Shown: piece by piece, positions 9,061 to 17,672 of the stretch
Layout of the letters: every line of letters starts with the position of its first letter
Position numbering within the stretch: the first letter of the stretch is position 1
Assembly: GCF_002355855.1 (NCBI RefSeq)
Contig: NZ_AP017655.1
Coordinates: 3,475,001-3,539,000, forward strand
Reading direction: 5' to 3'
Origin: Sphingobium cloacae
GTDB lineage: Bacteria; Pseudomonadota; Alphaproteobacteria; Sphingomonadales; Sphingomonadaceae
Length of the DNA: 64,000 nt
Program-made: the position numbers and the translations under genes
The notes under the pieces: model-generated
The model's input: only the letters and a program-made list of their open reading frames with translations
Told to the model about the DNA's origin: nothing
Database searches by the model: none

Positions 9061-9063
9061 GCC

Positions 9064-10560
9064 ATGCTGAAAGCCTTTTCGGGCGGCACGTTCAGCCGCG
9101 ACTTCACCGCGTCCATCGTCGTCTTCCTGGTGGCGATGCCCCTCTGCATGGGGATCGCCATCGCGTCCGGCGTGCCGCCGGAAAAGGGACTCATCACCGG
9201 CATCATCGGCGGCATCGTCGTCGGCCTGCTGGCGGGGTCGCCGCTTCAGGTGAGCGGCCCGGCGGCGGGCCTGGCCGTCATCGTCTTCGAAATCGTCCGG
9301 GAACAGGGTCTTTCGGCGCTCGGCCCGATCCTGATCCTCGCGGGCGCGATCCAGGTGGTCGCCGGCCTGTTGCGGGTCGGCGGATGGTTTCGTGCCATTT
9401 CGCCCGCTGTCGTGCATGGCATGCTGGCGGGCATCGGCGTGCTGATCGTCGTCGGCCAGTTCCATGTCCTCTTCGACGACAAGCCGCTGTCGAGCGGCCT
9501 CGCCAATCTCATCGCCATGCCGGGCCAGTTGCTGGGTCTCGCCAATCAGAACGCCGCGATGGCCTTTGCCGTTGGTCTCGTCACCATCGGCGGCATGATC
9601 GGCTGGGAAAAGATCCGACCCGCATCGCTCAAGCTGTTGCCGGGCGCTCTGGTCGGCGTGGTGCTGGCGACGCTGGTGGCCTTCTTCCTCGGCCTGCCGG
9701 TGGCCCGCGTGGCCGTGCCTGAATCGATCATGGCGGCGGTCTCCTTGCCGGAGGGCAATCTCCTCGCGCAGATGATGACGCCCGCCGTCATCACCACCGC
9801 CATCGCCATCGCCTTCATCGCCAGCGCGGAAACGCTGCTGTCGGCGGCGGCGGTGGACCGGATGCATGACGGGGTTCGCACCAATTACAACAAGGAACTG
9901 AGCGCGCAGGGCGTGGGCAACCTGCTCTGCGGCTTTGCCGGGGCACTGCCGATGACGGGCGTGATCGTCCGCAGCTCCGCCAATGTGCAGGCGGGCGGCA
10001 AGACCCGCTTGTCCACCATCCTGCACGGCATCTGGATATTGGGCTTCGTCGCGCTGCTGCCCTGGCTGCTGCGGGAAATCCCGATGGCGGCGCTGGCGGG
10101 CATATTGGTGGTGACGGGCGTGCGCCTCGTCAGCCTCGACCATGCGAAGCATCTGCTGCACCGTTACGGTCCGCTGCCGGCGCTGGTCTGGGCCGTGACG
10201 CTGGTGACGGTGGTCGCGACCGATCTGCTGACGGGCGTGCTGCTCGGCATCGGCCTGTCGCTGATCGAACTGATCCCGCATGTTCGCCGTCTTGGCCTCA
10301 GGATCGACGAGACGAGCCGGGAAGACAGCCATGAAGTCGCGCTCGGCGGCACGGCCAGCTTCTTCAGCCTGCCGGGTCTCTCCGCCCGGCTGGAGGCGCT
10401 GCCCGCCGGTGGTCTGGTCGTCCTCAATGTCGAGCGGCTGGGCCATATCGACCATACCTGCGCGGAAATGCTGCGCGAATGGATCGACCGCCGGCGGGGG
10501 ACGGGGACGCCTGTCGAACTGTCCGGCGCGACGGGCAGGTTGCGCCAGCTCGCCGCCTGA
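9064..10560 (+). CDS. SulP-family anion transporter with C-terminal STAS domain
   Basis: 498 codons. The first 400 residues form ten or more hydrophobic segments; the opening DFTASIVVFLVAMPLCMGIA and the block SGPAAGLAVIVFEIV are SulP hallmarks. A cytoplasmic STAS-like domain closes the protein (about 415-498, VLNVERLGHIDHT). Family members move sulfate, bicarbonate or other anions, often with sodium or protons. Its position three bases after carbonic anhydrase favours bicarbonate, as in the BicA-like pairs of other bacteria, but this is context, not proof. A strong terminator follows directly. Confidence 0.93.
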   Translation: MLKAFSGGTFSRDFTASIVVFLVAMPLCMGIAIASGVPPEKGLITGIIGGIVVGLLAGSPLQVSGPAAGLAVIVFEIVREQGLSALGPILILAGAIQVVAGLLRVGGWFRAISPAVVHGMLAGIGVLIVVGQFHVLFDDKPLSSGLANLIAMPGQLLGLANQNAAMAFAVGLVTIGGMIGWEKIRPASLKLLPGALVGVVLATLVAFFLGLPVARVAVPESIMAAVSLPEGNLLAQMMTPAVITTAIAIAFIASAETLLSAAAVDRMHDGVRTNYNKELSAQGVGNLLCGFAGALPMTGVIVRSSANVQAGGKTRLSTILHGIWILGFVALLPWLLREIPMAALAGILVVTGVRLVSLDHAKHLLHRYGPLPALVWAVTLVTVVATDLLTGVLLGIGLSLIELIPHVRRLGLRIDETSREDSHEVALGGTASFFSLPGLSARLEALPAGGLVVLNVERLGHIDHTCAEMLREWIDRRRGTGTPVELSGATGRLRQLAA

Positions 10561-10583
10561 TCGCCCCGCCCGATCTCTCCCTC

Positions 10584-10622
10584 GCCGCCGCGCCAGTCCC
10601 CCTCTGGCGCGGCGGCTTTTTT
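10584..10622 (+). terminator. Rho-independent terminator after the SulP gene
   Basis: A perfect 13-base GC-rich inverted repeat, 10584-10596 against 10604-10616, with a 7-base loop and a run of six T (10617-10622). It ends the carbonic anhydrase-SulP transcript and separates it from the porin gene. Confidence 0.95.
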
Positions 10623-10831
10623 GTCTGGCGTGAATCTCTCTGGCAATGAAATGGAAACATCGGTTGCCGACCGGGAAAAGAACCGTGTCCCCGGCGTCAC
10701 GCTTTGCGCGCCGCCTTTCGCACTTGCACAAAATACGGTTTGTAGGACGGGCCGGGCGGCATAGCCCTGTGTCTGTCCCCATGCACCGAAGGCGTTAAGA
10801 GAAGAGACCTTAGGGCTGGGAACGCAGGATG
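10623..10831. other. Upstream region of the TorF-type porin gene
   Basis: About 210 bases between the terminator and the porin leader dyad; no coding signal. TTGCAC near 10724 followed by AT-rich AAAATACGG is a possible promoter core for the porin gene, but the match is weak. Confidence 0.3.
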
Positions 10832-10859
10832 GAACATTCTTTCGAAAAGGGGAATGTTC
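10832..10859 (+). promoter_or_regulatory. Perfect dyad abutting the porin start codon
   Basis: GAACATTC (10832-10839) and GAATGTTC (10852-10859) are perfect inverted repeats around a 12-base loop that contains the ribosome-binding site AAAAGGG. The right arm ends on the base before ATG 10860. It may be an mRNA hairpin presenting or masking the site, or a protein operator. Confidence 0.45.
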
Positions 10860-11690
10860 ATGAAAAAATACCAGATCGCCTGTGCCACCGTCGCGCTGAT
10901 GTCCGCAGCGCCCGCCTTCGCGCAGGAGGAACCCGCCGCCCCCGTCACCGTTTCCGGCAGCGTGGCGCTTGTTTCGGACTACCGCTTCCGCGGCGTGTCG
11001 CAATCCGACAAGGGCATGGCCGTGCAGGGCGGCGTCACGCTGACCCATGAAAGCGGCCTTTATGCGGGGACCTGGGGGTCCAGCCTGTCCGGCTGGGGCA
11101 CGTTCGGCGGTTCCAACATGGAACTGGACCTGTTCGCGGGCTATGCCATTCCGCTGGGCGGCGCGACGCTGGATGTCGGCCTGACCTGGTATATGTATCC
11201 CAGCGGCGCGGACACGACCGATTTCGCCGAACCCTATATCAAATTGTCGGGCGATGTGGGTCCTGTCTCCGCCCTGGTCGGCGTCGCCTATGCGCCCAAG
11301 CAGAAGGCGCTGGGCAAGGTCTATGACAGCGCGGCGTCGGTCCTGCCGGACCATCCGGGCAAGAAGAACGACAATCTCTATGTCTGGAGCGACATCAGCG
11401 GATCGATCCCCCAAACGCCCGTGACGCTCAAGGCGCATCTCGGCTGGTCGAAAGGCAATTCGGGCCTTGGTCCCAACGGCACCAGCCTGGCGCCCACCGG
11501 CCAATATCTCGACTGGATGGTGGGCGCGGACGTGGCCATTCCGGGCACGCCTCTGACCGCCGGCATCGCCTATGTCGATACCGACATCGCGCGGGTGGAG
11601 GAAAATTACATCCGCCCGAACTTCTCGGACTCGGACGGTTCGTCCATCGCGCGCGGACGGGTGGTATTCTCCCTTTCGGCCGCCTTCTAG
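10860..11690 (+). CDS. TorF-family putative outer-membrane porin
   Basis: 276 codons. A clean signal peptide ends at PAFAQ (about residue 22). The mature part opens with VTVSGSVALVSDYRFRGVSQSD, the hallmark of the Gcw_chp/TorF family, and continues with alternating beta strands to a terminal phenylalanine (VVFSLSAAF), the outer-membrane insertion signal. These proteins are thought to be small barrels that pass solutes; substrates are mostly unknown. ATG 10860 is preferred over ATG 10854 because the AAAAGGG site is properly spaced only for the former. It sits between a SulP/carbonic anhydrase pair and a two-component system, so it may form the outer-membrane step of the same function. Confidence 0.88.
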   Translation: MKKYQIACATVALMSAAPAFAQEEPAAPVTVSGSVALVSDYRFRGVSQSDKGMAVQGGVTLTHESGLYAGTWGSSLSGWGTFGGSNMELDLFAGYAIPLGGATLDVGLTWYMYPSGADTTDFAEPYIKLSGDVGPVSALVGVAYAPKQKALGKVYDSAASVLPDHPGKKNDNLYVWSDISGSIPQTPVTLKAHLGWSKGNSGLGPNGTSLAPTGQYLDWMVGADVAIPGTPLTAGIAYVDTDIARVEENYIRPNFSDSDGSSIARGRVVFSLSAAF

Positions 11691-11696
11691 GGGAAG

Positions 11697-11722
11697 GCAG
11701 GGGCCGGTCATCCGGCCCCTGC
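11697..11722 (+). terminator. Stem-loop after the porin gene
   Basis: Perfect 11-base inverted repeat (11697-11707 and 11712-11722) with a TCAT loop, seven bases after the porin stop. It has no T-run, so it is either a 3-prime stabilising hairpin or a factor-assisted terminator. Confidence 0.55.
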
Positions 11723-11863
11723 GACCTTCGATCATGTCCCTCCCATGACAAAATGTTGCTGGGAGGGCGCCATGCCGCCATGGCCCGGACCTTCGGTTGA
11801 CCGTCGGCGGGCACGGTCCTATCTCCGCCCTATGATCCGCCTTTCCCGCCCGAAGCCGCTGCG

Positions 11864-12574
11864 ATGACGGCCCCCACCATCGTCCTGGTGGAAGACGATC
11901 CGCCGCTTCGGATGCTGACCGCGCGCGCCTTGCAGGAGCATGGCTATCAGGTCCGGCCGGCATCGTCCGGGCCGGAAATGTGGGTGGCCTTCGACGCGGG
12001 GCCGGTCGATCTCGTCGTGCTCGACGTGATGCTGCCGGGGACCAACGGCATGGACCTGTGCCGCCAGATCCGCCGCAAGAGCGACGTGCCCATCATCTTC
12101 ATCAGCGCCCGGGGCAGCGAGACCGACCGCATCGTCGGGCTGGAACTGGGTGCGGACGATTATCTGCCCAAGCCCTTCGGCACGCGCGAACTGATCGCCC
12201 GCATCCGCGCCATCCTGCGCCGCGCCGGCGTCGAGCGCGGCCCGGACGAGCATCGCGACAATGAAGCGCGGTTCGATGGCTGGGTCGTCAACTTCCCCCG
12301 CCGCGAACTGCGATCCCCGACCGGCGCCATCGTCGAGCTGACCGGGGCGGAATTCGACCTGCTCGGTTCCTTCCTCAGCCACCCGCAGCGCGTCATCGCG
12401 CGCGAACGGCTGATCGAACTGTCCCGCACCCGCATGGGCGACAGCAGCGACCGCAGCATCGACGTGCTGGTCAGCCGCCTGCGCCGCAAGCTATCCACGC
12501 AGGACAAGGGGGCGCCCATCACCACCGTGCGCGGCGTCGGCTATATGTTCAATGCAGAGGTCAGCCGCGCTTGA
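11864..12574 (+). CDS. OmpR-family response regulator
   Basis: 236 codons with a complete receiver: acidic pocket Glu10-Asp11-Asp12, phospho-acceptor Asp54 (VVLDVMLPG), switch Ser81 and Lys103. The winged-helix output domain ends ITTVRGVGYMFNAE. It is a clear paralogue of the regulator at 7536: both have 236 residues, align without gaps over the receiver, and share RFDGW-V and SVDVLVSRLRRKL-like blocks. The kinase start overlaps its stop (TTGA), so the two form a standard pair. Expected to control nearby transport genes such as the porin, by analogy with OmpR. Confidence 0.95.
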   Translation: MTAPTIVLVEDDPPLRMLTARALQEHGYQVRPASSGPEMWVAFDAGPVDLVVLDVMLPGTNGMDLCRQIRRKSDVPIIFISARGSETDRIVGLELGADDYLPKPFGTRELIARIRAILRRAGVERGPDEHRDNEARFDGWVVNFPRRELRSPTGAIVELTGAEFDLLGSFLSHPQRVIARERLIELSRTRMGDSSDRSIDVLVSRLRRKLSTQDKGAPITTVRGVGYMFNAEVSRA

Positions 12575-13887
12575 AGGGCGGCGCGAAGCGGCCGCTGGGC
12601 CTGGTCGGGCGGATTTTCGCCATATTGCTGCTGACGATGGTGCTGGAATTCGCGGTCGGCACGCTGATCTACGAGCGTTCCAGCCATTTGTCGCTTCAGG
12701 ACGACGAAGCGCGCCGCCTGGCCGAACATCTCATCATCGCGCGCAAGCTGCTGGACGAACAGCCCGCCGACGCCCGGCGCTCGCTGGCGGTGCGGCTCAC
12801 CACCGACCGTTACGACATCCACTGGACGCCCGCTTCCCCACCGCCGCCGCCGCTAGCGCCCGAACTGGAGCGGATGCGGCGGCAGATCGTCGCCTGGGAA
12901 CCGTCGCTGGAACAATCCCGCCTCTGGCTGCGCCTGACCTCGCCGGGGCGCGTGTCGCAGATCAACGGCGGACTGCTGCTCTCGGACGGCAGCTGGCTCT
13001 ATTTCGGGATGCATCATACGGGGTCGAAATGGGAATTCACCATTGGCCGCGTCGGGCTGGCGATCATTCCCGTGCTGGCGCTGCTGATCGTCGGTGGCCT
13101 GCTGATCCGCCGGACGCTGGCCCCCTTGCGCGAACTGACGCTGGCGACCGAACGCATCGGCCTCAGCGACGAAGTCGTCGTGGCGGAGGGGGGCGGCAGC
13201 GACGTGCGCGACCTGATCCGCGCCTTCAACGCCATGCAGAAGCGCATTCACCGGCTCATCACCGAACGGACGGAGACGCTGGCGGCCGTGGGTCACGATC
13301 TGCGGACGCCGCTCGCCCGCCTGCAACTGCGCCTGGAGACCGTGCCGGACGGCGAAGCGCGCGAAGCGATGGAGGACGACCTTGCCGAAATGCGCGGGAT
13401 GATCGAATCCCTGCTCGCATTCCTGGGCGGAGAGAAGAATGTGGAACCGCCCGAACGCGCCGATCTGGCGGTCATGCTGGCGACGATCGCCGACGCCTTC
13501 CAGGATCAGGGGCGCGATGTGATCTATGAAGGTCCGGACCATCTGGAGCTGAAGGCGCGTCCGCTCTCCCTGCGCCGCGCCATCGGCAATCTGGTGGAAA
13601 ATGCCCTGCATTACGGCCAGCGCGCGCGGATCGGCCTGTCGTCGCGGGATGGCGAGGTGCTGGTTCGCGTCGACGATGACGGTCCCGGCATCCCGCCGGA
13701 CCGGCTGGAGGACGTGCTGATGCCCTTCGCCCGCCTCGACCAGGCGCGCCAGCGCAATACGCGCGGCCTTGGCCTTGGCCTCGCCATCGTCGCCAAGGCG
13801 GTGGAACGCGAAGGCGGGGATTTGTCGCTCACCAACCGCCCCGAAGGCGGCCTGCGCGCCGAAATCCGCCTGCGCGCCTCGCAATAG
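12571..13887 (+). CDS. Membrane histidine kinase, EnvZ-like
   Basis: 438 codons starting at TTG 12571, which overlaps the regulator stop by two bases. Two membrane segments (about 12-33 and 163-180) flank a periplasmic sensor region with a short proline run (about 88-95). A HAMP linker leads to the phospho-acceptor His242 in AVGHDLRTPLARLQ, then the N box at Asn340 (NLVENALHYG), the G1 box DDDGPGI (368-374) and the G2 box GLGLGLAI. All catalytic elements are present. It should phosphorylate the regulator encoded just upstream. No ATG start is available at a sensible position, supporting TTG. Confidence 0.93.
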   Translation: MKGGAKRPLGLVGRIFAILLLTMVLEFAVGTLIYERSSHLSLQDDEARRLAEHLIIARKLLDEQPADARRSLAVRLTTDRYDIHWTPASPPPPPLAPELERMRRQIVAWEPSLEQSRLWLRLTSPGRVSQINGGLLLSDGSWLYFGMHHTGSKWEFTIGRVGLAIIPVLALLIVGGLLIRRTLAPLRELTLATERIGLSDEVVVAEGGGSDVRDLIRAFNAMQKRIHRLITERTETLAAVGHDLRTPLARLQLRLETVPDGEAREAMEDDLAEMRGMIESLLAFLGGEKNVEPPERADLAVMLATIADAFQDQGRDVIYEGPDHLELKARPLSLRRAIGNLVENALHYGQRARIGLSSRDGEVLVRVDDDGPGIPPDRLEDVLMPFARLDQARQRNTRGLGLGLAIVAKAVEREGGDLSLTNRPEGGLRAEIRLRASQ

Positions 13888-13900
13888 CCCGCGAATTATC

Positions 13901-15571
13901 TTATCGCGCGCCCGCGCAGCTATCCCCTTCGCCCGCGATCAGGTCCAGGCAACGCCCGTCGATCTCGCCCTTGGGCACCGGCAGGCCGATGAGCGCGGCG
14001 AGCGTGGGCAATATGTCCGCCGTCTCCACGCCCAGCGGCTGCTCGAAATGCCGCAGCCCCTTGCGCCAGAACAGGATGGGCACGCGCCGGTCGGTGTCCC
14101 ACGGACTGCCATGGGTCGCGACATAGCCTTTGGTGGGATCGACGATGGGCGTGATCCGGGGCTTGAGCAGCAGCAGCAGGTCGCCCGACCGTTCCGCATC
14201 GAAGCTCGCCCGCGCCATCTGCAACAGGCTCCAGCTTTCCGGCGGGCCGGAGGGGGAAGGGGTGGCCGCGATCTGCGCCTTGGTGAACACCGTCTCCACC
14301 TGCGGATGGGCGCGCAGGATCTTCAGCGTCTCGGCCTCCACGGCGGCCCGCTGCTTCGGGGTCAGCGACAGGTCGAAATAAAGGTCGCCCATCGGCCCGT
14401 CGCCCCAGATCAGCTTGCGCCCGGACAGCCCCGTCTTGGCGCCCACGGCCGCCGACAGCGCCTTGGGCGTCAGCGCCTCGTCCACACGGCTTTCCATCGG
14501 CATGGCGTTCTGCCGGTGCCGCTCGGGCAGGTCATGGCCGCCATGGTCGGCGGTCAGCACCACCACATAGTCGATGCCGCTCTTGTCCAGCTTGTCGAAG
14601 AAAGCGCCCAGTTCCCGGTCCAGTCGCTCCACCTGGATGCAGCTTTCGGTCCCTTCGGTGCCATAGGTGTGGCCGACATAATCGGTCGCGGACAGGCCGA
14701 TGGAGATGATGTCGGTCTGCGCCTGCCGCCCCAGCGCCATGTCGTCGATGACCGCCGCCGCCAGCGCCAGCGTCAGCGCGTCCTGCTCCGGCGAGGCGCG
14801 GAAGACCTTGTAATCGCCAGCTTCGCGCGCGAACCGCCCCGTTCCCACCGTCTTGCCCCCGCCGACGGCGACCGGGAAGTCCTTCGCCGCGCATTGCGGC
14901 GGCAGGTCGAAGCCCGCGCTCGGCTGCGCCAGCCTTTGCGCGAACACGTCATTGACCTTCGCGATCAGCGGCGGCACCGCCACGCCCTTGTAGCTCACAT
15001 AGCCTTTCGAGGTCAGCCACCAGACCTGATCGGCGGTCGGCCCGCCCATCATGATCGCCGCCCGGTCCTTGCCCGCGACCGACACCACGCGGGTCGCGGG
15101 ATGGGCCGCCTTCATCCGCCCGCCCAGCGTCGGCACGCGCAGATGGACGGGGGATGCGACATAATCGCCGCTGTTCGTGCCCGGCTGCGTCTCATCCTCG
15201 GCGCAATAGACCGCCTTGTCCTGCCGCCCGGTCTTGAGGTCGAACCATGTGTTCGCGATGATGCCGGTGCGCGACGGGCGGCTGCCGGTCAGGATGGTGC
15301 TGTGGCCGGGGCAGGTTTCGGTCGCCGCATGGGATTGATAACCGCGCGGGAATGAAACGCCGTCGGCAGCCAGCCGCTTGAGCCCGCCTTCATAATAGGG
15401 CCGGTATTCGCTGAAAAGATCGCCGGAAAACTGGTCGACGGAAATCGCCACGATCAGTCTGGGCGGCGTCGCGGGCGCGCTTTGCGGGGCAGGGGCCGGG
15501 CCGGGCTGGGCGGCGGCGGGCAACGCGCAACTCGCGAGCAGCAATGCGGCGGTGGCTTTCCTCAACATCAT
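13901..15571 (-). CDS. phoK: PhoK-type alkaline phosphatase with threonine nucleophile
   Basis: 556 codons with an N-terminal signal peptide (about 1-21), so periplasmic or secreted. It belongs to the phosphodiesterase/nucleotide-pyrophosphatase branch of alkaline phosphatases. Relative to the Sphingomonas BSAR-1 enzyme (559 residues; Thr89, Asn110, Lys171, Arg173) the equivalents fall at a constant offset of three: Thr86 in ATETCPGHS, Asn107 in IIANTWF, Lys168 and Arg170 in AGKDRAAI. Metal-binding blocks VDQFSGD (45-51) and TADHGGHD are also present. It should release phosphate from organic esters at high pH. It is divergent from the DsbD-like gene and converges on the kinase. Confidence 0.88.
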   Translation of the reverse strand: MMLRKATAALLLASCALPAAAQPGPAPAPQSAPATPPRLIVAISVDQFSGDLFSEYRPYYEGGLKRLAADGVSFPRGYQSHAATETCPGHSTILTGSRPSRTGIIANTWFDLKTGRQDKAVYCAEDETQPGTNSGDYVASPVHLRVPTLGGRMKAAHPATRVVSVAGKDRAAIMMGGPTADQVWWLTSKGYVSYKGVAVPPLIAKVNDVFAQRLAQPSAGFDLPPQCAAKDFPVAVGGGKTVGTGRFAREAGDYKVFRASPEQDALTLALAAAVIDDMALGRQAQTDIISIGLSATDYVGHTYGTEGTESCIQVERLDRELGAFFDKLDKSGIDYVVVLTADHGGHDLPERHRQNAMPMESRVDEALTPKALSAAVGAKTGLSGRKLIWGDGPMGDLYFDLSLTPKQRAAVEAETLKILRAHPQVETVFTKAQIAATPSPSGPPESWSLLQMARASFDAERSGDLLLLLKPRITPIVDPTKGYVATHGSPWDTDRRVPILFWRKGLRHFEQPLGVETADILPTLAALIGLPVPKGEIDGRCLDLIAGEGDSCAGAR

Positions 15572-15644
15572 GCGCAGGCCTTCTCATCTTGACGAGGGGT
15601 AGCTGCGGACCTAGCCCGCTGGAAGCCACCCGACCAGAGGCCCG

Positions 15645-17672
15645 ATGCGGATATTTCATGTCATTCTCGTGACCATGGCGTTGCTGCTGACGCCGTGGGT
15701 CGCGCATGCGCAGGGCGCGTTCGGATCGGGCGCGCCGCATATCGCCGCGCGCCTCCTGCCCGAAAGCGCCGCCCCCGCGCCCGGCAAGGGCACGACCATC
15801 GCCTTCGCCATGACGCCGGAGGCAGGCTGGCACGGCTATTGGGAAAATCCGGGCGACGCAGGCCTTGGCATGACCGTCAAATGGACGCTGCCCAGGGGGG
15901 TGACCATCGGCGCGCTGCGTTATCCGGTGCCCGAAACGCTGATGATCTCGGGGCTGATGAACCATGTCTATGAAGGCCCCTATGCGATCCTCGCGCCGCT
16001 GACGATCGCGCCGGGCGTGCCCATGGGCACCCGCCTGCCGATCCGCGCGCGGGCCGAATGGCTGGCCTGCACCGACAAGATCTGCGTGCCCGAAGGCGCG
16101 GACCTCGCCATCGACCTCGTGGTGGGCGGGGGGCAGGTCCAGCCCGCCGATCAGGGCCGCTTCGACCAGTGGCGCGCCCATCTGCCCCGGCCTCTGGGCG
16201 CGCAGGCCAGTTATGCGGTGACGGATGGCCGCCTGCGCATCGCCATCCCCTTCCCGGCGGGCGCGCAGGCCAGCGACGTGCATCTCTTCCCGCTGGCGGA
16301 AGGTTTCGCCCGCTACGCCGCGCCCCAGAAAATCCAGCGCGACGGCGACCGCCTGCTCGTGGAAACCGAAGCCGGTCGGGACTTCAAGGGCGGTCCGGCA
16401 CAGGCGGTGTTGCGGACGGGCGACCATCTCGGCTTCCTCCTCTCCACCGCGCCCGGCCCCGTGCCCGCGCTCCCAAGCGGCGGCGGCGCGCAAACCATCC
16501 TCATCGCGCTGGGCGGAGCGATCCTTGGCGGCCTGCTGCTCAACGTCATGCCCTGCGTTTTCCCGATCCTTGGCCTCAAGGCGCTCAGCCTCGCCCGCGC
16601 GGGCGGCGATGAAAGGGACGTGCGCCGCGAAGCCCTCGCCTATGCGGCGGGCGTCATCGCCGCCTGCCTGTTGCTGGGCGGCGCGCTGCTGGCGCTCCGG
16701 GCGGCGGGCGCGGCGGTGGGCTGGGCCTTCCAGTTGCAGGACCCGCGCATCATCCTGCTGCTCCTCCTGCTGGTGACCGCCATCGCCTTCAACCTTGCGG
16801 GCCTGTTTGATTTGCGCGCTTTCGGCGGCGGCGATCGCCTCGCCGCGAAGGGCGGCGCGGCCGGCAGCTTCTGGACCGGCGCGCTGGTGGCTTTCGTCGC
16901 CACGCCCTGCACCGGCCCCTTCATGGGCGCGGCGATGGGCGCGGCGCTGGTGCTTCCTGTCGCCGCATCGCTCGCGATCTTCGCGGGGCTGGGCCTTGGC
17001 CTCGCGCTGCCTTTCGTCCTGCTCGCCTGGCTGCCCGCCCTTCGCAGCCGCCTGCCGCGCCCCGGCCCGTGGATGGGGCGGCTCCAGCGCATCTTCTCCA
17101 TCCCCCTGTTCCTGACCGCGCTCGGCCTTGCATGGTTGCTTGGCCAGCAGAGGGGCGTCCCGGCCATGACCCTCGGCTTTGGCGCGGCGTTGCTGCTCTC
17201 GCTCTTGCTCTGGTGGCTCGGTCGCCGCCAGCATCGCGGCAAGAGCGGCGGCCTCATCGTCCTCATCGGCGCGCTGGCGCTGCTGGGCGGCGGCATCGTC
17301 CTGCTTCCCACAAAAGCGCCCGCCGCCGCCGCGCAAGCCTCCGGCGCCATCCCTTTCGACGAAGCCCGGCTCGCCAGCCTGCGCGCGCAGGGCAAGCCCG
17401 TTTTCCTCTATTTCACCGCCGACTGGTGCCTCACCTGCAAGGCGAACGAAGCCGCCGCCATCGACCGCGCCGAAACCCGCGCCGCCTTCGACAAGGGGGG
17501 CGTCGCCGTCATGGTCGGCGACTGGACCAATGCCGATCCCGCCATCACCCGCTTCCTCGAAGGGCAGGGCCGGTCGGGCGTCCCGCTCTACCTCTGGTAT
17601 GCGCCGGGCAAGGAAGCGCACACGCTGCCCCAGCTTCTCACCCCCTCCACCCTGGCCGTTCTGGCGCGCTGA
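15645..17672 (+). CDS. dsbD: Thiol:disulfide interchange protein, DsbD/ScsB-like
   Basis: 675 codons. It passes electrons from cytoplasmic thioredoxin across the inner membrane to periplasmic substrates. Order: signal peptide (1-22); periplasmic N-terminal domain with a Cys142/Cys147 pair (WLACTDKICVPEG); an eight-segment membrane core with Cys304 (NVMPCVFP) and Cys422 (ATPCTGPF); and a C-terminal thioredoxin domain with Cys595-x-x-Cys598 (ADWCLTC). All three redox pairs are intact. The N-terminal domain is longer than in E. coli DsbD and fits the ScsB subtype. The stop overlaps the tlyA start by one base (TGATG). Confidence 0.92.
   Translation: MRIFHVILVTMALLLTPWVAHAQGAFGSGAPHIAARLLPESAAPAPGKGTTIAFAMTPEAGWHGYWENPGDAGLGMTVKWTLPRGVTIGALRYPVPETLMISGLMNHVYEGPYAILAPLTIAPGVPMGTRLPIRARAEWLACTDKICVPEGADLAIDLVVGGGQVQPADQGRFDQWRAHLPRPLGAQASYAVTDGRLRIAIPFPAGAQASDVHLFPLAEGFARYAAPQKIQRDGDRLLVETEAGRDFKGGPAQAVLRTGDHLGFLLSTAPGPVPALPSGGGAQTILIALGGAILGGLLLNVMPCVFPILGLKALSLARAGGDERDVRREALAYAAGVIAACLLLGGALLALRAAGAAVGWAFQLQDPRIILLLLLLVTAIAFNLAGLFDLRAFGGGDRLAAKGGAAGSFWTGALVAFVATPCTGPFMGAAMGAALVLPVAASLAIFAGLGLGLALPFVLLAWLPALRSRLPRPGPWMGRLQRIFSIPLFLTALGLAWLLGQQRGVPAMTLGFGAALLLSLLLWWLGRRQHRGKSGGLIVLIGALALLGGGIVLLPTKAPAAAAQASGAIPFDEARLASLRAQGKPVFLYFTADWCLTCKANEAAAIDRAETRAAFDKGGVAVMVGDWTNADPAITRFLEGQGRSGVPLYLWYAPGKEAHTLPQLLTPSTLAVLAR

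Noticed and set aside
15390..17621. Open frame of 743 codons antisense to the DsbD-like gene
   Set aside because: Gly/Arg/Gln-rich composition, no start signal and the sense gene is full length.
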